64,000 nucleotides of DNA, taken from assembly GCF_014203215.1 (NCBI RefSeq), contig NZ_JACHIM010000005.1:62001-126000 (forward strand). Direction: 5' to 3'. The notes under the pieces are model-generated. The model searched no databases, was not told the DNA's origin, and saw nothing but the letters and a program-made list of their open reading frames with translations. The translations under genes were made by a program, and so were the position numbers. Source of the stretch: Bartonella callosciuri. Lineage in GTDB: Bacteria; Pseudomonadota; Alphaproteobacteria; Rhizobiales; Rhizobiaceae. Positions 10,669 to 20,552 of this stretch are shown here, one piece after another. Position 1 is the stretch's first letter, and each line of letters begins with the position of its first letter.

Positions 10669-11034
10669 ATGTCAAAAAAAGTCATGATCGTGGAAGATAA
10701 CGAACTTAATATGAAGTTATTCCGTGATCTTGTAGAGGCAAGTGGTTATGAAACAGTTGAAACACGTAATGGTCTTCTTGCATTAGATCTAGCTCGTTCA
10801 TCAATGCCTTCTCTTATCCTTGTGGATATACAGTTGCCAGAGGTATCAGGAATCGATGTTATTAAACAATTAAAAGAGGATGAGGAGCTTAGATCTATTC
10901 CCGTTGTTGCTGTAACAGCCTTTGCTATGAAAGGGGATGAAGAGCGAATTCGTGCAAGTGGATGCGAAGAATACATGTCAAAACCTATCTCCGTTCCTCA
11001 TTTTATTACAATGGTAAAGCATTTTGTGGACTAA
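10669..11034 (+). CDS. divK: Single-domain response regulator DivK
   Basis: A 121-aa stand-alone receiver domain. The phosphoacceptor is Asp53 in [11 protein letters not shown]; the acidic pair is Glu9-Asp10 in MIVEDNELN, the switch Thr is Thr83 (AVTAFAM), and the conserved Lys is Lys105 (EYMSKPIS). In alphaproteobacteria DivK is phosphorylated by DivJ and dephosphorylated by PleC, and it feeds the DivL-CckA-CtrA cell-cycle pathway. Length and lack of an output domain fit DivK. AAAGGGTGGAG precedes the ATG. In Caulobacter pleD follows divK; here no pleD is adjacent. Confidence 0.93.
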   Translation: MSKKVMIVEDNELNMKLFRDLVEASGYETVETRNGLLALDLARSSMPSLILVDIQLPEVSGIDVIKQLKEDEELRSIPVVAVTAFAMKGDEERIRASGCEEYMSKPISVPHFITMVKHFVD

Positions 11035-11219
11035 ATCTTTGCTAAGTAACGATAAAAAAACTAATGAGGTAATCGCAGTTATATCGCAAATTTTCTTTTG
11101 AATTAGCATGCAGATCGGACTAAACTACTAAAGTGCAGATCCTGGAAATTATATTTAGGATTTTAAAATTTTCCCAATCGATCTTGTCTTAGTTCTTTTC
11201 TCTATAAGAAGAAAAGTTT

Positions 11220-11279
11220 AAGAGAGTAAAATAACCAATTTTTTTCTTATACAGTAAGAACTGGTTATTACACTTCTCT
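11220..11279 (-). terminator. Long stem-loop downstream of rpsI
   Basis: Arms AATAACCA (11230-11237) and TGGTTATT (11262-11269) pair. Pairing can extend inward through TTCTTA/TAAGAA-type sequence and outward through AGAGA/TCTCT with small bulges. On the minus strand, the direction of rplM-rpsI, the stem is followed by TTTTACTC, so it may terminate that operon. Confidence 0.5.
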
Positions 11280-11350
11280 TCCTAAAAATTATTTCAGAAA
11301 ACATTAAAGCCCCGCCGAAACGGGACCTATATGTTGCACAAAAAGCGAAA

Positions 11351-11836
11351 TTAACGCTTTGAGAATTGGAAAGAACGGCGTGCTTTCGCTTTGCCGTATT
11401 TTTTACGTTCAACAACACGGCTATCACGCGTAAGAAAGCCCCCCTTTTTCAAGATTGTACGAAGTTCTGGTTCGTAATAGGTTAGAGCTTTGGAAATGCC
11501 ATGACGTACTGCACCAGCTTGTCCGGAAAGACCCCCACCTGCAACGGTTGCAGTGATATCAAATTGAGTATCTCTGTTTGTTGCAACAATTGGCTGGCGA
11601 AGAATCATTCTCAGAACAGGACGCGCAAAATATTTGTCGAATTCTTTATTATTAATTGTAATTTTTCCCGAGCCTGGTTTGATCCACACACGAGCAACAG
11701 CATCTTTACGTTTTCCTGTTGCATAAGCACGTCCTTGTGAATCAAGTTTTTGAACATGAACAGGAGCGACATTTTCATTAGCTTCGACAATATTTGTTAC
11801 TGTGCTAAGCTCAGAAAGAGAATTAATTTCAGCCAT
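11351..11836 (-). CDS. rpsI: Ribosomal protein uS9
   Basis: A 161-aa small-subunit protein. The family signature [11 protein letters not shown] appears as [19 protein letters not shown], with [19 protein letters not shown] in the middle and the basic C-terminal tail [16 protein letters not shown] that reaches the P-site tRNA. The extra ~30-residue N-terminus ([13 protein letters not shown]) is usual in Rhizobiales. It lies two bases downstream of rplM and is co-transcribed with it on the minus strand. Confidence 0.97.
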   Translation of the reverse strand: MAEINSLSELSTVTNIVEANENVAPVHVQKLDSQGRAYATGKRKDAVARVWIKPGSGKITINNKEFDKYFARPVLRMILRQPIVATNRDTQFDITATVAGGGLSGQAGAVRHGISKALTYYEPELRTILKKGGFLTRDSRVVERKKYGKAKARRSFQFSKR

Positions 11837-11838
11837 AA

Positions 11839-12303
11839 TTAAGCAATCCTTTTGTTTTTGCGATTTAAAGCACCAACGTCGAGAACTTCTGGCTGTTGTG
11901 CCTCATGCGGGTGTTGGCTTCCAGCATAAACACGTAGGTTCTTCAATTGACGACGACCAAGTGGTCCGCGAGGAATCATGCGTTCTATAGCTTTTTCAAC
12001 AATACGTTCAGGAAAACGTCCTTCAAGAATCTGACGCGCTGTACGTTCCTTAATTCCACCAATATAGCCGGTATGCCAATAATATTTTTTATCTGTATAT
12101 TTCTTACCGGTGAGAGATATTTTGTTTGCGTTGATCACAATAACATTGTCACCGTCATCGACATGTGGAGTAAATGTAGCTTTATGTTTGCCACGTAAGC
12201 GGTTAGCAACGAAGGTGGCAAGACGACCTAAAACGAGGTTCTCTGCGTCAATAATAACCCATTTTTTCACCACTTCAGTTGGCTTTTGTGAAAAAGTTGC
12301 CAT
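11839..12303 (-). CDS. rplM: Ribosomal protein uL13
   Basis: A 154-aa large-subunit protein that binds 23S rRNA early in assembly. Signature segments are [47 protein letters not shown], and [20 protein letters not shown]. It is the first gene of the two-gene rplM-rpsI operon on the minus strand. In many bacteria L13 or its operon partner contributes to feedback control of the operon; no leader element was identified here. Confidence 0.97.
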   Translation of the reverse strand: MATFSQKPTEVVKKWVIIDAENLVLGRLATFVANRLRGKHKATFTPHVDDGDNVIVINANKISLTGKKYTDKKYYWHTGYIGGIKERTARQILEGRFPERIVEKAIERMIPRGPLGRRQLKNLRVYAGSQHPHEAQQPEVLDVGALNRKNKRIA

Positions 12304-12467
12304 AGAAGTATCCTTTATTAAGCCCTTGTTAACATAGGGACATTTTCATTGTTTTGCGTTGAAAATTGTTATTACAGCGAAATATTTAACGCGTATCGTT
12401 TACCCTGATATAATGTCTTTTGACTTGCGTCAAGAGAAAATAAAAACTTATAAAACAGTGCTTTATG

Positions 12468-12491
12468 ATTGAGGTATTATAATACCTCAAT
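12468..12491. promoter_or_regulatory. Perfect 24-bp palindrome between rplM and recJ
   Basis: Half-site ATTGAGGTATTA at 12468-12479 is followed without a gap by its exact reverse complement. It sits in the divergent intergenic region, about 165 bp upstream of rplM and about 110 bp upstream of recJ. The size and perfect symmetry suit a dimeric regulator site; as RNA it could form a 12-bp stem only with an unpaired loop opened at the centre. No regulator can be named. Confidence 0.5.
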
Positions 12492-12599
12492 GAAAGTACT
12501 TGTGCATATTTTAGAAAAAGAGTAGGTGCTGTGTAAAGAGTACTTTATTTTTAACTCTCGATTGTGTTTTTTTTGGTTTTCATTGTAGAATACATAGTG

Positions 12600-14384
12600 A
12601 TGCAGCGGTCCCGTTACTTTCTTAATGTTGAATCGTCTGTTTGCGGTCAGGCTTGGTTAGATGCCCTTGATATTCAAGGGATAAATAACGCGCGCGCTAT
12701 TTCTCAAAAATTTGGTTTTCCAGATGAGTTAGCCCGTGTTCTTTCGGCAAGAGATGTGGATGAATCTGAAGCTGTTGCTTTCATCAATCCAACTTTGCGC
12801 ACGCTAATGCCTAATCCAGAAAGTTTTACCGATATGCAATGCGCAGCAGAACGCATTGTGAGGGCTATCTTGAATCAAGAGAAGGTTGCAGTTTTTGGTG
12901 ATTATGATGTTGATGGCGCTTGTTCATCAGCTCTTATAGCACGTTTTTTCCGTTATTTTGGTATTGAAGTAAAAATTTATATTCCTGATCGTATTGTTGA
13001 GGGATATGGTCCAAATGAACAAGCAATGAGGATGTTAGTACAAGAAGGTGCTCGCTTAATTATCACAGTTGATTGTGGTGCAAACAGCCCAGATGCAGTA
13101 AAAGCAGTAAGGCTTGCAGGTGCTGATGTTGTAGTTTTAGATCACCATCAAATGTCAGATGTTCACCAAGAAGCTGTTGCTCTTGTTAATCCTAATCGTC
13201 CTGATGATTTTTCTGGACAAGGACATTTATGCGCTGCTGGCGTTGTCTTTGTTACGTTAGCATGGGTTAATCATTTATTGCGTAAGAAGAAATTTTTGGG
13301 AGAACTTCCTGACCTTCTAAGTATGCTTGATCTTGTTGCATTGGCAACTATATGCGACGTTGTGCCATTAAAAGGTGTTAATCGTGCTTTTGTGGTTAAA
13401 GGGCTTCAAGTTGCTCGTTCTATGCATAATCACGGGATGGTGGCTTTAACAAAGGTTGCACGTATAGGTGAGCCGCTTAATAGTTTTCATTTAGGCTTTT
13501 TGTTAGGTCCTAGAATTAATGCGGGAGGGCGTATTGGAGACCAGGCTTTGGGGGCACGTTTGCTCAGCTGTGAGGATAAAGAGGAAGCTGAAAGAATAGC
13601 AGAACAATTGGATCGGCTTAATCGAGAACGCCAAGAAATGGAGGGCATTCAATTAGTACAAGCAGAATCTTATATCGATTCTCTTTATCAAGATCAAAAA
13701 ACACCGCTATCTCTTGTGATTGCTCATCAAGAATGGCATCCGGGAATCATTGGTATTCTTGCATCTCGTTTAAAAGAGCGGTTTTTTTGCCCTGTTTTTG
13801 CAATTGCTTTGAAAGAAGATGGAAGTGGTGTAGGATCGGGCCGTTCAATCAGCGGCATAGATTTAGGAGCACTTGTTCGTGAAGCTGTTGCATTAAATTT
13901 ATTAGAAAAGGGTGGAGGCCATAGTATGGCAGCAGGGATTACAATTCAGTCGGAAAAAATTGAAACTTTTCGAAAATGGTTGGAAGAGAAAGTCTCTTCC
14001 ATGGTCTCACAGTTACGTGCTAAAAAGTCTCTTAGCATAGATGGTTGCCTTTCTGCTTCTGGCGCTAATAAAGCGCTTTTTGATATGATCGAAAAAGCAG
14101 GGCCATTTGGTTCAGGGAATATGACACCTGTTTTTGTTCTTCCTTCTCACCGGTTAGTGAATCTGTGTGAGGTTGGTAAGGGACATCTTCGTCTTATAAT
14201 GTCGAATATTGAAGAAAAAAAACTGCAAGGAATAGCTTTCCGTGCTGTGGGTACAGCGCTTGGTGATTTTCTGTCTAGAAATGTTGGTGAAATGATCCAT
14301 TTGGCTGGTAATCTTACTTTGAATTATTGGAATGGAACAATTACTCCACAGTTGCGTGTGATTGACGCAGCAGCGGTGTTATAA
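12600..14384 (+). CDS. recJ: Single-strand-specific 5'-3' exonuclease RecJ
   Basis: A 594-aa DHH-family nuclease of recombination and mismatch repair. Motifs visible include VAVFGDYDVDGACSSAL (motif I), VVVLDHHQMSD (DHH, motif III), HPGIIGILASRLKERF, VGSGRSISGIDL, and the DHHA1 signature GGGHSMAAGITI. An OB-fold region follows to the C-terminus. I chose the ATG at 12600 (MQRSRYFLNVESS). An upstream in-frame ATG at 12564 would add a hydrophobic MFFLVFIVEYIV leader that a cytosolic nuclease does not need. It converges with parE; the stops are 20 bp apart. Confidence 0.95.
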   Translation: MQRSRYFLNVESSVCGQAWLDALDIQGINNARAISQKFGFPDELARVLSARDVDESEAVAFINPTLRTLMPNPESFTDMQCAAERIVRAILNQEKVAVFGDYDVDGACSSALIARFFRYFGIEVKIYIPDRIVEGYGPNEQAMRMLVQEGARLIITVDCGANSPDAVKAVRLAGADVVVLDHHQMSDVHQEAVALVNPNRPDDFSGQGHLCAAGVVFVTLAWVNHLLRKKKFLGELPDLLSMLDLVALATICDVVPLKGVNRAFVVKGLQVARSMHNHGMVALTKVARIGEPLNSFHLGFLLGPRINAGGRIGDQALGARLLSCEDKEEAERIAEQLDRLNRERQEMEGIQLVQAESYIDSLYQDQKTPLSLVIAHQEWHPGIIGILASRLKERFFCPVFAIALKEDGSGVGSGRSISGIDLGALVREAVALNLLEKGGGHSMAAGITIQSEKIETFRKWLEEKVSSMVSQLRAKKSLSIDGCLSASGANKALFDMIEKAGPFGSGNMTPVFVLPSHRLVNLCEVGKGHLRLIMSNIEEKKLQGIAFRAVGTALGDFLSRNVGEMIHLAGNLTLNYWNGTITPQLRVIDAAAVL

Positions 14385-14403
14385 GAGAGATATTTTTTGA
14401 AAA

Positions 14404-16470
14404 TTAAATGTCTAGATTGGAAGCAAAAGTAGAATTTTCTTGTATGAAACGAAAGCGCGCTTCTGGTTTTGTTCCCATTAAATTTTCTACTGTATTTCTA
14501 GTTTCTTGCATTTCCATTGCATCAATAGAAACACGGAGCAATGTACGTTTTTGAGGATGCATAGTCGTTTCTTTAAGTTGTTCAGCACGCATTTCTCCAA
14601 GCCCTTTAAAACGACCAACTTCAATTTTAGTTTTTCCAGTAAACTCAGTCTTAAGCAATTCATCTTTATGGGCATCGTCACGTGCATAAGCGATTTTACC
14701 TCCTTGTGATATTCTATAAAGAGGAGGCACGGCAAGGTATAAGTGTCCTTGACGAATAAGATCGGGCATCTCTTGAAAGAAGAAGGTAATAAGGAGTGAG
14801 GCAATATGAGCACCATCAACATCTGCATCCGTCATGATGATAATGCGTTCATATCTGAGATCTTTTTCACGATATTTAGAGCGTGTTCCACAACCAAGCG
14901 CAAGTATAAGGTCACTAATTGTTTGGCTTGAGTTCATTTTTTCGTGTGCAGCACTTGCTACATTTAAGATTTTTCCACGAAGCGGTAAAATTGCTTGGTT
15001 TGCCCTATTCCGCGCTTGTTTAGCCGAACCACCAGCAGAATCACCTTCCACAATGAATAATTCAGCTCCAGCAGCGTAGTTTTGACTACAATCTGCGAGT
15101 TTTCCGGGCAGACGTAATTTTCGTACAGCTGTTTGTCGATTTATTTCTCTATCTTGACGCCGTTTAACGCGTTCTTCAGCACGTTCAATAACCCAATCAA
15201 GAAGTTTTGTTGATTCTTGTGGAGAATTTGTCAGCCAATGATCGAAAGGATCACGTATTGCATTTTCAACGATACGCTGCGCTTCGATTGTTGCTAGTCG
15301 ATCTTTTGTTTGTCCAACAAATTCCGGATTTCTGATGAAGACCGAAAGTATTGCCGCCGTTGAAATCATAACATCATCGGACGTAATAATAGCAGCGCGT
15401 TTATTTCCTATTAATTCAGCGTAGGATTTTAATCCGCGCAAAAGAGCTTGACGGAGTCCTGTTTCGTGTGTTCCCCCTTCTCCGGTGGGAATAGTATTAC
15501 AGTAAGATTGTACACAAGCATCGCCACCATGCCAAGCGATAGCCCATTCAACAGAGCCATGGCCATCATAATATTTTGTTTTACCAGCAAAAATTTCCGA
15601 CGTTACCCGATATTCATCTTTCAGTGATGAAAGTAAATAATCTTTAAGCCCATCGGGGAAGTAGAAAACAGCCTTTTCAGGAATATTTTTAGTACCTTCA
15701 AGTATGGAAGGATCGCAATTCCAACGAATTTTTACGCCGCCAAAAAGATAGGCTTTAGAGCGTGCCATCCTATAAATTTTTTCTGGATCAAAAGCTGCTT
15801 TTTCGCCAAAAATTTTACTATCGGGATGGAAACGAACGCGTGTGCCACGACGATTATAAACATCGCCTAAATCTTCCAATCCAGATTGAGGAACACCGCG
15901 TGAAAAGCGTTGTCGGTAAAGTTTTCGTTCTCGTGCTACTTCAACTTCCATATCATCGGAAAGAGCATTAACGACAGAAATTCCTACTCCATGTAATCCA
16001 CCAGCAGTTTGATAAGCTTTTCCATCAAATTTTCCACCTGAATGAAGTTGAGTCATAATGACTTCAAGAGTAGATTTATCAGGCATTTGAGGATGATTCT
16101 CAACAGGAATACCGCGTCCATTATCTGTAACGGTTAAATAACCACTTCTCTCTAATGATACATCAATTAAATCGGCGTGACCAGCGACGGCTTCATCCAT
16201 GGCATTGTCAATAATTTCGGCAAACAAATGATGAAGTGCTTTACTATCTGTCCCACCAATATACATTCCAGGGCGTAAACGCACAGGCTCTAAGCCTTCA
16301 AGAACGCGAATAGAGAGGGCATTATAGTTATCTTTTTGCATATCTTTCGTATTTTTTTTCAAAGTCGTCGCTTCTGAGTTCACTGGAGATTGCAGATTGT
16401 TCTCTTTTGTACTTATCCGAGACTGAGCATTATTTAAAATACTAAAAAGATCTTTGCTGTTATCGCTCAT
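14404..16470 (-). CDS. parE: DNA topoisomerase IV subunit B
   Basis: A 688-aa type IIA topoisomerase ATPase subunit that decatenates sister chromosomes with ParC. An N-terminal GHKL ATPase is visible: VRLRPGMYIGG, EIIDNAMDEAVAG, VTDNGRGIPVE, and GGLHGVGISVVNAL. A transducer domain follows, then the TOPRIM domain with LFIVEGDSAGGSAKQ and MTDADVDGAHIASLL. The C-terminal FKGLGEMRAEQLKETTM is characteristic. ParE rather than GyrB is chosen because the TOPRIM insertion typical of many GyrBs is absent and residues around EGDSAGG match ParE. A ~50-residue variable N-terminal extension precedes the ATPase domain. Confidence 0.93.
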   Translation of the reverse strand: MSDNSKDLFSILNNAQSRISTKENNLQSPVNSEATTLKKNTKDMQKDNYNALSIRVLEGLEPVRLRPGMYIGGTDSKALHHLFAEIIDNAMDEAVAGHADLIDVSLERSGYLTVTDNGRGIPVENHPQMPDKSTLEVIMTQLHSGGKFDGKAYQTAGGLHGVGISVVNALSDDMEVEVARERKLYRQRFSRGVPQSGLEDLGDVYNRRGTRVRFHPDSKIFGEKAAFDPEKIYRMARSKAYLFGGVKIRWNCDPSILEGTKNIPEKAVFYFPDGLKDYLLSSLKDEYRVTSEIFAGKTKYYDGHGSVEWAIAWHGGDACVQSYCNTIPTGEGGTHETGLRQALLRGLKSYAELIGNKRAAIITSDDVMISTAAILSVFIRNPEFVGQTKDRLATIEAQRIVENAIRDPFDHWLTNSPQESTKLLDWVIERAEERVKRRQDREINRQTAVRKLRLPGKLADCSQNYAAGAELFIVEGDSAGGSAKQARNRANQAILPLRGKILNVASAAHEKMNSSQTISDLILALGCGTRSKYREKDLRYERIIIMTDADVDGAHIASLLITFFFQEMPDLIRQGHLYLAVPPLYRISQGGKIAYARDDAHKDELLKTEFTGKTKIEVGRFKGLGEMRAEQLKETTMHPQKRTLLRVSIDAMEMQETRNTVENLMGTKPEARFRFIQENSTFASNLDI

Positions 16471-16555
16471 GACGTTTGATTGTCCACCTCATTAAAACAA
16501 ACTCTTAAAATAAAAATAAATTTTATGCCTGTTTTTTATTTAAAAATCAATGTGC

Positions 16556-17299
16556 TTAGGAAACATCAATTGTTGGACCGAAAATTTTTTCAAATGCTTG
16601 TTTGAGAGCAATATCAATATCGTGCATTGTTACAGGGAAACCTAAATCAAAAAAGCTGGTTACACCGTAATTTGTGATTCCACAGGGAACAATTCCTGAA
16701 TAATGGGCTAAATTAGGGTTAACATTAATGGAAATGCCATGAAAGCTTACCCATTTGCGTACTCGAATGCCAATAGCTGCAATTTTATCTTCCGAAGAAA
16801 TGTTGTTTTGTATTGATGCGCCATTGGATCGTCTAACCCAGACACCAACGCGATCTTCACGGCGTTCACCTTTAATATTAAATTTTGCAAGCATTTGTAT
16901 GATCCATTCTTCTAACACACTAATAAAAGCACGGATGTCCTGCTTTCTGCGTTTAAGATCAAGCATAATATAAGCAATACGTTGGCCCGGACCATGATAA
17001 GTAAATTGACCGCCACGGCCTGCCTCATAAACAGGGAATAAATGAGGTGCCAAAAGATCTTTTTTATTCGCACTTGTACCAGCTGTATAAAGAGAAGGAT
17101 GTTCAAGAAGCCAAACTTGCTCATGTGCATTTTTTGCAAGAATTTTTTCTACATGCTTTTGCATATAACTTAGTGCTTCAGGATATTCGACCAAGTTATC
17201 ACTTATTTTCCATTCAACTGGCGGGTTACCAGAAGTTGTTTTAAAATGGGGTTGGAAGTGATTACGATCAGTATGTTTCAATTCAAATGTCATGAGCAA
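16556..17299 (-). CDS. lipB: Octanoyl-[acyl-carrier-protein]:protein N-octanoyltransferase LipB
   Basis: A 247-aa enzyme that transfers octanoate from ACP to lipoyl domains, the first step of lipoate synthesis on pyruvate and 2-oxoglutarate dehydrogenases. Signatures are [57 protein letters not shown], and the catalytic Cys in [15 protein letters not shown]. The Lys of [10 protein letters not shown] and the Cys form the catalytic pair. Length is near normal. The first Met may be at 17299 or two residues later (MTFELKHTD). It is single in context between parE and the TPM gene. Confidence 0.94.
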   Translation of the reverse strand: MLMTFELKHTDRNHFQPHFKTTSGNPPVEWKISDNLVEYPEALSYMQKHVEKILAKNAHEQVWLLEHPSLYTAGTSANKKDLLAPHLFPVYEAGRGGQFTYHGPGQRIAYIMLDLKRRKQDIRAFISVLEEWIIQMLAKFNIKGERREDRVGVWVRRSNGASIQNNISSEDKIAAIGIRVRKWVSFHGISINVNPNLAHYSGIVPCGITNYGVTSFFDLGFPVTMHDIDIALKQAFEKIFGPTIDVS

Positions 17300-17441
17300 T
17301 ATTTATGTTAGTGTTTGGGTTTTCAGTTGTAATCATTGAAAGTATTGCAGAGTAAGATATGGAGTGGTTTATTAAAATTGAGATAATATGCTCATGAATT
17401 TTATTTAAAAATTTTCTATGCTCAAAAAAGCTGCACTTATT

Positions 17442-18293
17442 TTACCATCTTCCTGTTGCACCACCACCACCTGATGATCCACCACCACCTCTGAATCCTC
17501 CCCTTCCTGAATACCCACCGAAGCCTCCACCAAAACGTTTGCCACCGGCATTTAAGTTTAAAAACCAAGGTGTGAAGACGATACCCATCCAGAGATACTT
17601 TTGTGGACCTACTTTTTTGCCAAAAATCATCGCAAGCATAGGCAAACCAACCACTGTACAAAGGATTAAAAACACAATTGTATTGATTACCATTTCTTCT
17701 TTTTCCGCTTTTTTATGTTGTTCTTCAATAGCTTTAGCTTTCTCCTTGATTCGAAAAGAAAAGTCTGAATTGCTCTCTGTAATGACTTTTATAATTGCAT
17801 GAACTGCTTCAATAATGCCTTTTCGATAATTTCCTTCACGAAAATTGGGAAGAACAAAGTTATTAATGATGACTGCGGAAATAGCGTCTGTTAGCTCTCC
17901 TTCCAAACCATATCCCACTTCAATTCGTACTTCGCGCTCATTTGGTGCAATAACAAGTAATACACCATTATTCATCTTTTTTTGACCTAGTCTCCATGCA
18001 CGGAAAAGAGAATTGCTGTATGTTTCTATATCATTTCCTGAAAGGGTAGGGAGAGTGGCAATAACAATTTGATCTCCCGTTTTTTCCTCTAGTGCAGACA
18101 GTTTTTCTGTTAAACTTTCTATGGTTTCGGTATCGAGCAAATGAGCCACATCGTTAACATAACCAGTTAAGGGAGGAAATTGGGGCTGCGAATGAGCGAT
18201 ACTCCCTAGTGCAATGACCCAATATAGTATGCTAAAAAAAGCAAGTAAATATGGAAAAACAATGCATTGTATAGAGTATTGGAATTGTTTCAT
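17442..18293 (-). CDS. TPM-domain membrane protein (YgcG family)
   Basis: A 283-aa protein with an N-terminal membrane segment (residues about 8-33) followed by a periplasmic TPM (Psb32/DUF477) domain: PPLTGYVNDVAHLLD, TGDQIVIATLPTLSG, VLLVIAPNEREVRIEVGYG. A second membrane helix at about 200-220 follows, and the tail is Gly/Ser-rich (GGGFGGYSGRGGFRGGGGSS). The ATG overlaps the lemA stop by one base (TAATG), so the two are translationally coupled. LemA and TPM proteins commonly pair; TPM domains have been linked to photosystem repair in plants and the bacterial role is unclear. Confidence 0.88.
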   Translation of the reverse strand: MKQFQYSIQCIVFPYLLAFFSILYWVIALGSIAHSQPQFPPLTGYVNDVAHLLDTETIESLTEKLSALEEKTGDQIVIATLPTLSGNDIETYSNSLFRAWRLGQKKMNNGVLLVIAPNEREVRIEVGYGLEGELTDAISAVIINNFVLPNFREGNYRKGIIEAVHAIIKVITESNSDFSFRIKEKAKAIEEQHKKAEKEEMVINTIVFLILCTVVGLPMLAMIFGKKVGPQKYLWMGIVFTPWFLNLNAGGKRFGGGFGGYSGRGGFRGGGGSSGGGGATGRW

Positions 18294-18937
18294 TAATTGA
18301 AATTAACTTTTGGTGTTGGTTGGCTATTAGTATCGATCGTAAAAGTTGGCATAGGCTTAGCATTGCGAAACCATAATTTTGCCCAAATTATTGTTGGCAT
18401 TGTTTTGAGAGCAGTATTGTAGAGACGTACTGTTTCGATATAATCACGGCGTGCAACAGAGATACGATTTTCAGTTCCTTCTAATTGCGATTGTAGAGCA
18501 AGGAAATTCTGATTTGCTTTAAGATCAGGATAGTTTTCAACAACAGCCATAAGACGCGAAAGCGCACTTGATAAATTGGTTTGATTGTTGAGATACTTCT
18601 CCATTATTTGCGGGTTATTCAACATATCAGCATTAATGTTGACTTGCGTTGCTTTGGCACGTGCTTCAATGACGTTTGTAAAAACAGCTTGTTCATGGGC
18701 TGCGTAGGCTTTGACAGTTTCCACAAGATTAGGAATAAGATCTGCACGGCGTTGATATTGGTTCAGCACTTCACTCCATGCAGCATGTGCTTTTTCTTCA
18801 TTTGTTGGTATCGTATTAAATCCACAGCCACTTAAAAATGGTATTAAAAATGCCAAGAAGGTAGCAATTGATAAATGTTTCAACATTTTTACCATAGGAT
18901 CATTAAGTACAATTGAACCAGTTCGTCCATTTAACAT
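18293..18937 (-). CDS. lemA: LemA family lipoprotein
   Basis: A 214-aa protein with lipobox LPFLSGC after a hydrophobic leader, then the LemA domain of long helices: AHAAWSEVLNQYQRRADLIP, NLVETVKAYAAHE, VIEARAKATQVN, ALSRLMAVVENYPDLKANQ, NFLALQSQLEGTENRISVAR, and RDYIETVRLYNTAL. Three in-frame starts are possible at 19018, 18937 and 18895. I chose 18937 because GTGGAGAATTTT lies just upstream. The 18895 start (MVKMLKHLS) gives the most compact signal peptide and is a close alternative. It is the first gene of the pair with the TPM protein. Confidence 0.88.
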   Translation of the reverse strand: MLNGRTGSIVLNDPMVKMLKHLSIATFLAFLIPFLSGCGFNTIPTNEEKAHAAWSEVLNQYQRRADLIPNLVETVKAYAAHEQAVFTNVIEARAKATQVNINADMLNNPQIMEKYLNNQTNLSSALSRLMAVVENYPDLKANQNFLALQSQLEGTENRISVARRDYIETVRLYNTALKTMPTIIWAKLWFRNAKPMPTFTIDTNSQPTPKVNFN

Positions 18938-19018
18938 AAAATTCTCCACAGCTGTTTTGCGTATTATATAGGATGCATTTTTTCTGCGAAAAGTATTTTG
19001 AATTTTATAAACAGACAT

Positions 19019-19714
19019 TTTATGAAGAAAGTTATATCTGTATGATTTTTAACTTATTTATTTTGATTCATTTATATCAAATATATCAAAATAATAATGC
19101 TATTTTAATGCAAATTTATAAAATATTAATGTTAATTAATATTTATACATATTATACTTCATGTTCTTTTCCGCTTTTTTCAGACTTCGCTTACTTTTAG
19201 AGAAAACAATTAGAGAAAAATTTTTAGAAAATTTGGGAAGACTATAGAGATAAAAATTGTAAAGAGCAAGTATTTTTATTTATACAAAACAATGAATTAA
19301 TTAAAGTTTGTATAGGAGTGACTTGTCTCGGAAAAACAGTAAAATTCTGATCATGTATTCGCATGAGAAAAAATCTGTCTTATGATTTTTTATGCCAACT
19401 CGTTGCTATGGTGAGATGTATTTAGATGATCTGAATCAAAGGTTATAGATAGATTGTTGATTGTTTTGAAGAAAAAAAAGTTTACCGATGCTCTACATTC
19501 ATAAATATTATTACTGTCATTTGGAAATTCACACTTGAGCTGCGGATTCAATATGGCACTCTTGAGTCCTATTATTTTAATCACACTAAACAATAACAGC
19601 ACTAGGTTAATTACAAGGTTTAACATGGCATTTGCACAGTTTACATACTTGAAAAAGAGCTTTAGTCGTGGCTGTATAAGATCAGAGTGAATGAGAAGAT
19701 TTAGTCAACGTAGC
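19019..19714. other. Intergenic region, no certain gene
   Basis: AT-rich DNA. A 78-aa minus-strand frame at 19390-19626 starts with a hydrophobic segment (MLNLVINLVLLLFSVIKIIG) and could be a small membrane protein, but it has no clear ribosome binding site and no family I recognise, so it is not called. The rest shows nothing definite. Confidence 0.4.
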
Positions 19715-20010
19715 ACAAATATTACAGGCAGACCAGGTTCATAAAAGCATTTACTATATCACAATACGAGGGTTACAAGGAGTTTATTTGAAAATACGCA
19801 GGAAAGGTTATATTCAATCCTTCGTAGAATCCGGAGCTCTTAATCTTGCAACTTGGATATGGAGTGTTGGGAGAGACTCAAAGGTTTTTTTCTGTAGGAG
19901 AAACAAAGGTACTAGATGAACCACAACTTTAAAGGGCATATGGGCAATACTGATGTCGCCATATATTTATTTCAACTTTTTTATCTTTCATCTCTGTAAA
20001 AAGCGCCTTA
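19715..20010 (+). pseudogene. Remnant of isopropylmalate dehydratase large subunit (LeuC type), C-terminal part
   Basis: Fragments in shifting frames read GVYLKIRRKGYIQSFVESGA, then GVLGETQRFFSVGETK, then NHNFKGHMGNTDVAIYL. These align by eye with the C-terminal core of the LeuC/aconitase family: the 'YLEA..KGYIQTFVEAGA' segment, the 'GVLA.GE...ST.NRNFKGRMG' segment and the following IYLAS. The conserved PGCGPC iron-sulfur cysteine region is destroyed. The N-terminal half is absent. It is directly followed by a LeuD remnant, as in functional operons. Confidence 0.6.
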
Positions 20011-20029
20011 CTAGGATAAATTCTGACTT

Positions 20030-20537
20030 TGATGGAATTAGCTTAATGGCTTTACAAAACCTCAGAGTCCGCAATCTTGTTGGGGATATTTCTACAGATT
20101 ATATAATCCCTGCTAGGTATAAACACACGTGTAAAGATACACAAACTTAGCATATTTAACGTCTCACATTTTTAAAAGTTTTCAAGCTCGTTCTGCTGAT
20201 ACGGTACAAATAGGTGATCTCATTCTTTTGCAATCGAGTGTTTGGGTTTGACAGTTCCTGCAAGTAGGCTGTAAGTTTAATACTGGCTAAGGGCATCAAA
20301 ACTGTAATCACACCAGAACTTGGACGGATTTTTTACCGAAATGCATGGAATCTCGACCTAATTACGATTGAGCTCCAAAACACATTATTTTAAGAAGCGA
20401 AAAATGTAAGCATTAATTTTATAGAAGAAAAGATAGAAAGCATTAAAGGGCAATTCCTATTTAACCCTCCTTTGGAATTTATGCTTAAGATACTGGTCAA
20501 AGTAGGGCTTCTCAATTATGTATGTCAGCAATTATAA
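20030..20537 (+). pseudogene. Remnant of isopropylmalate dehydratase small subunit (LeuD type)
   Basis: The remnant begins with LRVRNLVGDISTDYIIPARY, the small-subunit opening motif (usually NTDxIIPARY). After stops and frameshifts it continues through SADTVQIGDLIL, VITPELGRIFYRNAWNLDLI (family: FARIFYRNAFNxGL) and FNPPLEFMLKILVKVGLLNY (family: PLPPFMLEILEAGGLIEY). The order and spacing match a swivel-domain small subunit. Several frameshifts and stops make it non-functional. It lies between the LeuC remnant and a broken methyltransferase. Confidence 0.65.
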
Positions 20538-20552
20538 GGAAGATAACATTCT

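Noticed and set aside
14487-14828. 113-aa frame overlapping parE
   Set aside because: Shadow of parE in another frame; Cys/Leu/Lys-rich with no independent signals.
19390-19626. 78-aa minus-strand frame with a hydrophobic N-terminus
   Set aside because: Could be a small membrane protein, but it has no ribosome binding site or family and lies in decayed DNA; evidence too weak.
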